Origin: Eubacterium sp.
GTDB lineage: Bacteria > Bacillota > Clostridia > Oscillospirales > Acutalibacteraceae
Direction: 5' to 3'
DNA: 64,000 nucleotides
Assembly (NCBI GenBank): GCA_022511225.1
Contig: JAFLRZ010000001.1
Location: 124,001 to 188,000, forward strand
The position numbers and the translations under genes were made by a program. The notes under the pieces are model-generated. The model saw only the letters and a list, made by a program, of their open reading frames with translations. It was not told the DNA's origin and made no database searches. Positions 62,011 through 64,000 of this stretch are shown one piece after another. Within the stretch, counting starts at the first letter, position 1; the number at the start of each line of letters is the position of its first letter.

Positions 62011-63059
62011 TATAATTTTTCAATCTCTTTCATCAGTTCGTTTAATAAATCTTTTTCGTCAACCTTGCGGAGTATTTCTCCTTTTTTGAAAATGAGTCCG
62101 TTTCCGTCACCGCCGGCAATACCGATATCGGCTTCCTTAGCCTCGCCCGGTCCGTTTACAATACATCCCATTACTGCAACCTTGATAGGCTTTTTGCAGT
62201 CAGCAAGCCTGTCCTCTACCTGCTTTGCAAGTGAAACGAGGTCAATCTTTGTTCTGCCGCAGGTCGGGCAGGAAATAAGATACGGTGAATCCTTTTTGAG
62301 TCCGAGTGCCTTGAGAATATCAAATGCCGCAAAAACCTCTTTAACAGGTGCGTCTGTAAGGCTTACTCTGATTGTATCGCCTATTCCTTTACTGAGAAGC
62401 GAGCCAATACCGATGGAAGACTTAATTATTCCCATTCGTTCGGTGCCTGCTTCAGTTACACCGAGATGAAGCGGATAGATGCACTTGTCAGCAGCAAGCT
62501 CATATGCGCTTATCATAGTTTCTACGTTTGATGATTTGATAGAAATTACGATATCGTCAAAATCAAATTTTTCAAGAAGAGATGCGTGGTAAAGTGCAGA
62601 CTCGACCATAGCTTCGGGAGTCGGTGAGCCGTATTTTGCAAGAATTTCTTTTTCGAGTGAACCTGAATTTACTCCTATTCTGATAGGAATATTCTTTGCT
62701 CTGCACGCATCGGCAACTGCCTTAACGCGTGATTCGTCACCGATATTACCCGGATTTATACGAATTTTATCAATTCCTCTTTCTACTGCACCGAGAGCAA
62801 GACGGTAGTCAAAGTGAATATCTGCAACGAGAGGTACGTCAACAGCTTCTTTAATCGGCTCAACGAGTGCTAATGCATCTTCATTCGGTATTGCAAAACG
62901 AATCACCTGACAGCCTGCTGCGGCAAGCTCCTTTGCCTGAGCGACAGAGCCTTCGATATTGCTTGCAGGAACATTAAGCATACTCTGAACGAGTATGTCG
63001 CTATCTCCTCCGATAAAGGTATTTGCAAGCTTAATTTTTTTACTAACTCTTCTTTTCAT
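62010..63059 (-). CDS. ispG: 4-hydroxy-3-methylbut-2-enyl diphosphate synthase
   Basis: This 349-residue bacterial-type GcpE of the MEP isoprenoid pathway has barrel motifs VQSMLNVPASNIEGSVAQ and DIHFDYRLAL. KIRINPGNIGD and the 4Fe-4S cysteines in LISCPTCGRTKID with GCIVNGPGEAKEADIGIAG follow. It reduces methylerythritol cyclodiphosphate to HMBPP. The start follows AGGTGAC. The conserved neighbours rseP and polC agree with clostridial order; dxr is expected upstream beyond the window. Confidence 0.95.
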   Translation of the reverse strand: MKRRVSKKIKLANTFIGGDSDILVQSMLNVPASNIEGSVAQAKELAAAGCQVIRFAIPNEDALALVEPIKEAVDVPLVADIHFDYRLALGAVERGIDKIRINPGNIGDESRVKAVADACRAKNIPIRIGVNSGSLEKEILAKYGSPTPEAMVESALYHASLLEKFDFDDIVISIKSSNVETMISAYELAADKCIYPLHLGVTEAGTERMGIIKSSIGIGSLLSKGIGDTIRVSLTDAPVKEVFAAFDILKALGLKKDSPYLISCPTCGRTKIDLVSLAKQVEDRLADCKKPIKVAVMGCIVNGPGEAKEADIGIAGGDGNGLIFKKGEILRKVDEKDLLNELMKEIEKL

Positions 63060-63075
63060 ATTGTCACCTAATACG

Positions 63076-64000
63076 TCAAAATAGTTTTGTTATATCACTG
63101 AACGTTATAAGACACATAAAACCAAGAAGTACAACAAGTCCTATAGCGTTTATAAGGTATTCTGCTTTGGTCGGAAGCTTCCTTCTTGTTATTCCCTCGC
63201 CTAAAAGTACAAACAGCCTCCAGCCGTCAAGAGCAGGAATCGGAAACAGATTGAACAGTCCTATATTTATTGTAAGCAGTGCCATAATACGAAGCAGTGA
63301 AATAACAGACGTCTTTGCCGCCTGAGATACGTAATTTACTGCGCCTACAGGACCGCTCATATCAGACACCTTGAACTTACCGGCAATTAAATCGTGAAGC
63401 GACAGGAATACCGACCTTGCGAAAGATACTGTTTCTTTAATGCTCTGAGACAGCACATTGCCGACAGTTTTCTCCTTGCCTAAAAGCCAGAAGTCCATAT
63501 TGATATACTGCTTGCCCTCATATTCCTCTGTTGCAAAGCTGACTGTAAGCTTTTGCTCTTTACCGTTTCGCTCGACTACCATATCAACAGTATCATCTTC
63601 GCTTCGTGTGAAGGCGGTAGAAATATCATTGGTGCTGTATATTCTCATACCGTCAATGCTCTTGATATAGTCGCCTGCCTGAAGTCCGCTTTGGGAGCTT
63701 ACGGCATTATCCTCAAATTTTGCAACTACAGGCGTACCGACAAGGTCGTTTGAGCTTACAATGATAAGCACAAATATGAAGCCTAAGATGAGATTCATTA
63801 CCGCACCTGCGACTACAACGATCATCCTCTGCCATACCTTTTTTGATGAAAATGAATTTTCGCTTTCGCTGTCCTCGTTTTCGCCCTCCATCTGACAATA
63901 GCCGCCAAACAAAATCAGCCTGAGAGTGTACTTTGTATCTCCCTTCGTAAACTGAAAAAGCTTAGGACCCATACCGATGGAAAATTCATTGACCTTTATT
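63076..64000 (-). CDS. rseP: Site-2 metalloprotease RseP/RasP, N-terminus beyond window
   Basis: The frame is open to the right edge (IKVNEFSIGMGPKLFQF is read at the end), so the N-terminal HExxH zinc site is outside. The visible part has about 308 residues. Cytosolic FGGYCQMEGENEDSE is followed by a membrane segment (IVVVAGAVMNLILGFIFVLI). A PDZ domain comes next (NAVSSQSGLQAGDYIKSIDG). The third conserved region is NIGLFNLFPIPALDGWRLF, where the aspartate zinc ligand is present but the usual DGG is DGW. These proteases cleave membrane anti-sigma factors and signal peptides. It is followed by ispG at 16 nt. Confidence 0.93.
   Translation of the reverse strand, partial: IKVNEFSIGMGPKLFQFTKGDTKYTLRLILFGGYCQMEGENEDSESENSFSSKKVWQRMIVVVAGAVMNLILGFIFVLIIVSSNDLVGTPVVAKFEDNAVSSQSGLQAGDYIKSIDGMRIYSTNDISTAFTRSEDDTVDMVVERNGKEQKLTVSFATEEYEGKQYINMDFWLLGKEKTVGNVLSQSIKETVSFARSVFLSLHDLIAGKFKVSDMSGPVGAVNYVSQAAKTSVISLLRIMALLTINIGLFNLFPIPALDGWRLFVLLGEGITRRKLPTKAEYLINAIGLVVLLGFMCLITFSDITKLF

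Overview
The window is about 64 kb from a low-GC (roughly 40%), spore-forming Firmicute, most likely class Clostridia and probably Oscillospirales/Ruminococcaceae. The clues are PolC, the yabP-yabQ-divIC sporulation/division block, a mother-cell sigma factor, HemZ, a PyrB/PyrI pair and frequent TTG/GTG starts. No rRNA, tRNA or CRISPR array was seen. The species assignment is inference.

Region 1 (1-7149) is the right part of a mobile element that appears to be a skin-like sigK-intervening element. It carries a vWA protein (cut by the window edge), a macrodomain protein, a MobC/relaxase module whose relaxase gene has a -1 frameshift, a candidate oriT, a zinc-finger protein, an MNT/HEPN toxin-antitoxin pair and a large serine recombinase. 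The recombinase stop codon lies inside the pentamer AATGA, and immediately beyond it begins the 3' half of sigK (7145-7498) with no 5' half. This is the arrangement by which sigK is split by skin in Bacillus subtilis. The 5' half should lie left of the window on the + strand.

Region 2 (7554-13310) holds a small coiled-coil protein, two membrane-anchored parvulin foldases and an O-antigen-ligase-type membrane protein. Region 3 (13309-23303) is a complete UMP operon on the minus strand in the order pyrC-carA-carB-pyrK-pyrD-pyrF-pyrE-pyrB-pyrI, read from one good promoter. Region 4 (23327-36491) is carbohydrate-oriented. It has a GH4 glycosidase with a PfkB sugar kinase, a secreted subtilase with BspA-type leucine-rich repeats coupled to a 40-residue peptide gene, a divergent sialic acid module (nanA / nanE-nanK) around a palindromic operator, the CCA-adding enzyme, a GH38 alpha-mannosidase and a NifU-like protein.

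Region 5 (36514-45390) has an old-yellow-enzyme oxidoreductase, phosphoglucomutase, an rRNA methyltransferase and the classic block murJ-like/mazG/hup/rqcP/yabP/yabQ/divIC. Region 6 (45404-58176) is a nearly gapless minus-strand run that begins with a hisZ-hisG fusion. It continues through hisD, a metallo-hydrolase with a DUF3006 partner, hisB, hisA, hisI and hisE into recJ, relA, dtd, a second metallo-hydrolase and hemZ. hisC, hisF and hisH are not in it. Region 7 (58189-64000) is rseP (cut by the edge)-ispG-polC. This PolC seems to lack the proofreading exonuclease domain normally inserted in its PHP domain.

The most notable items are the sigK-splitting element with its TA pair sharing a regulatory region with the recombinase, the exonuclease-less PolC, the subtilase/peptide pair, and the HisZ-HisG fusion.
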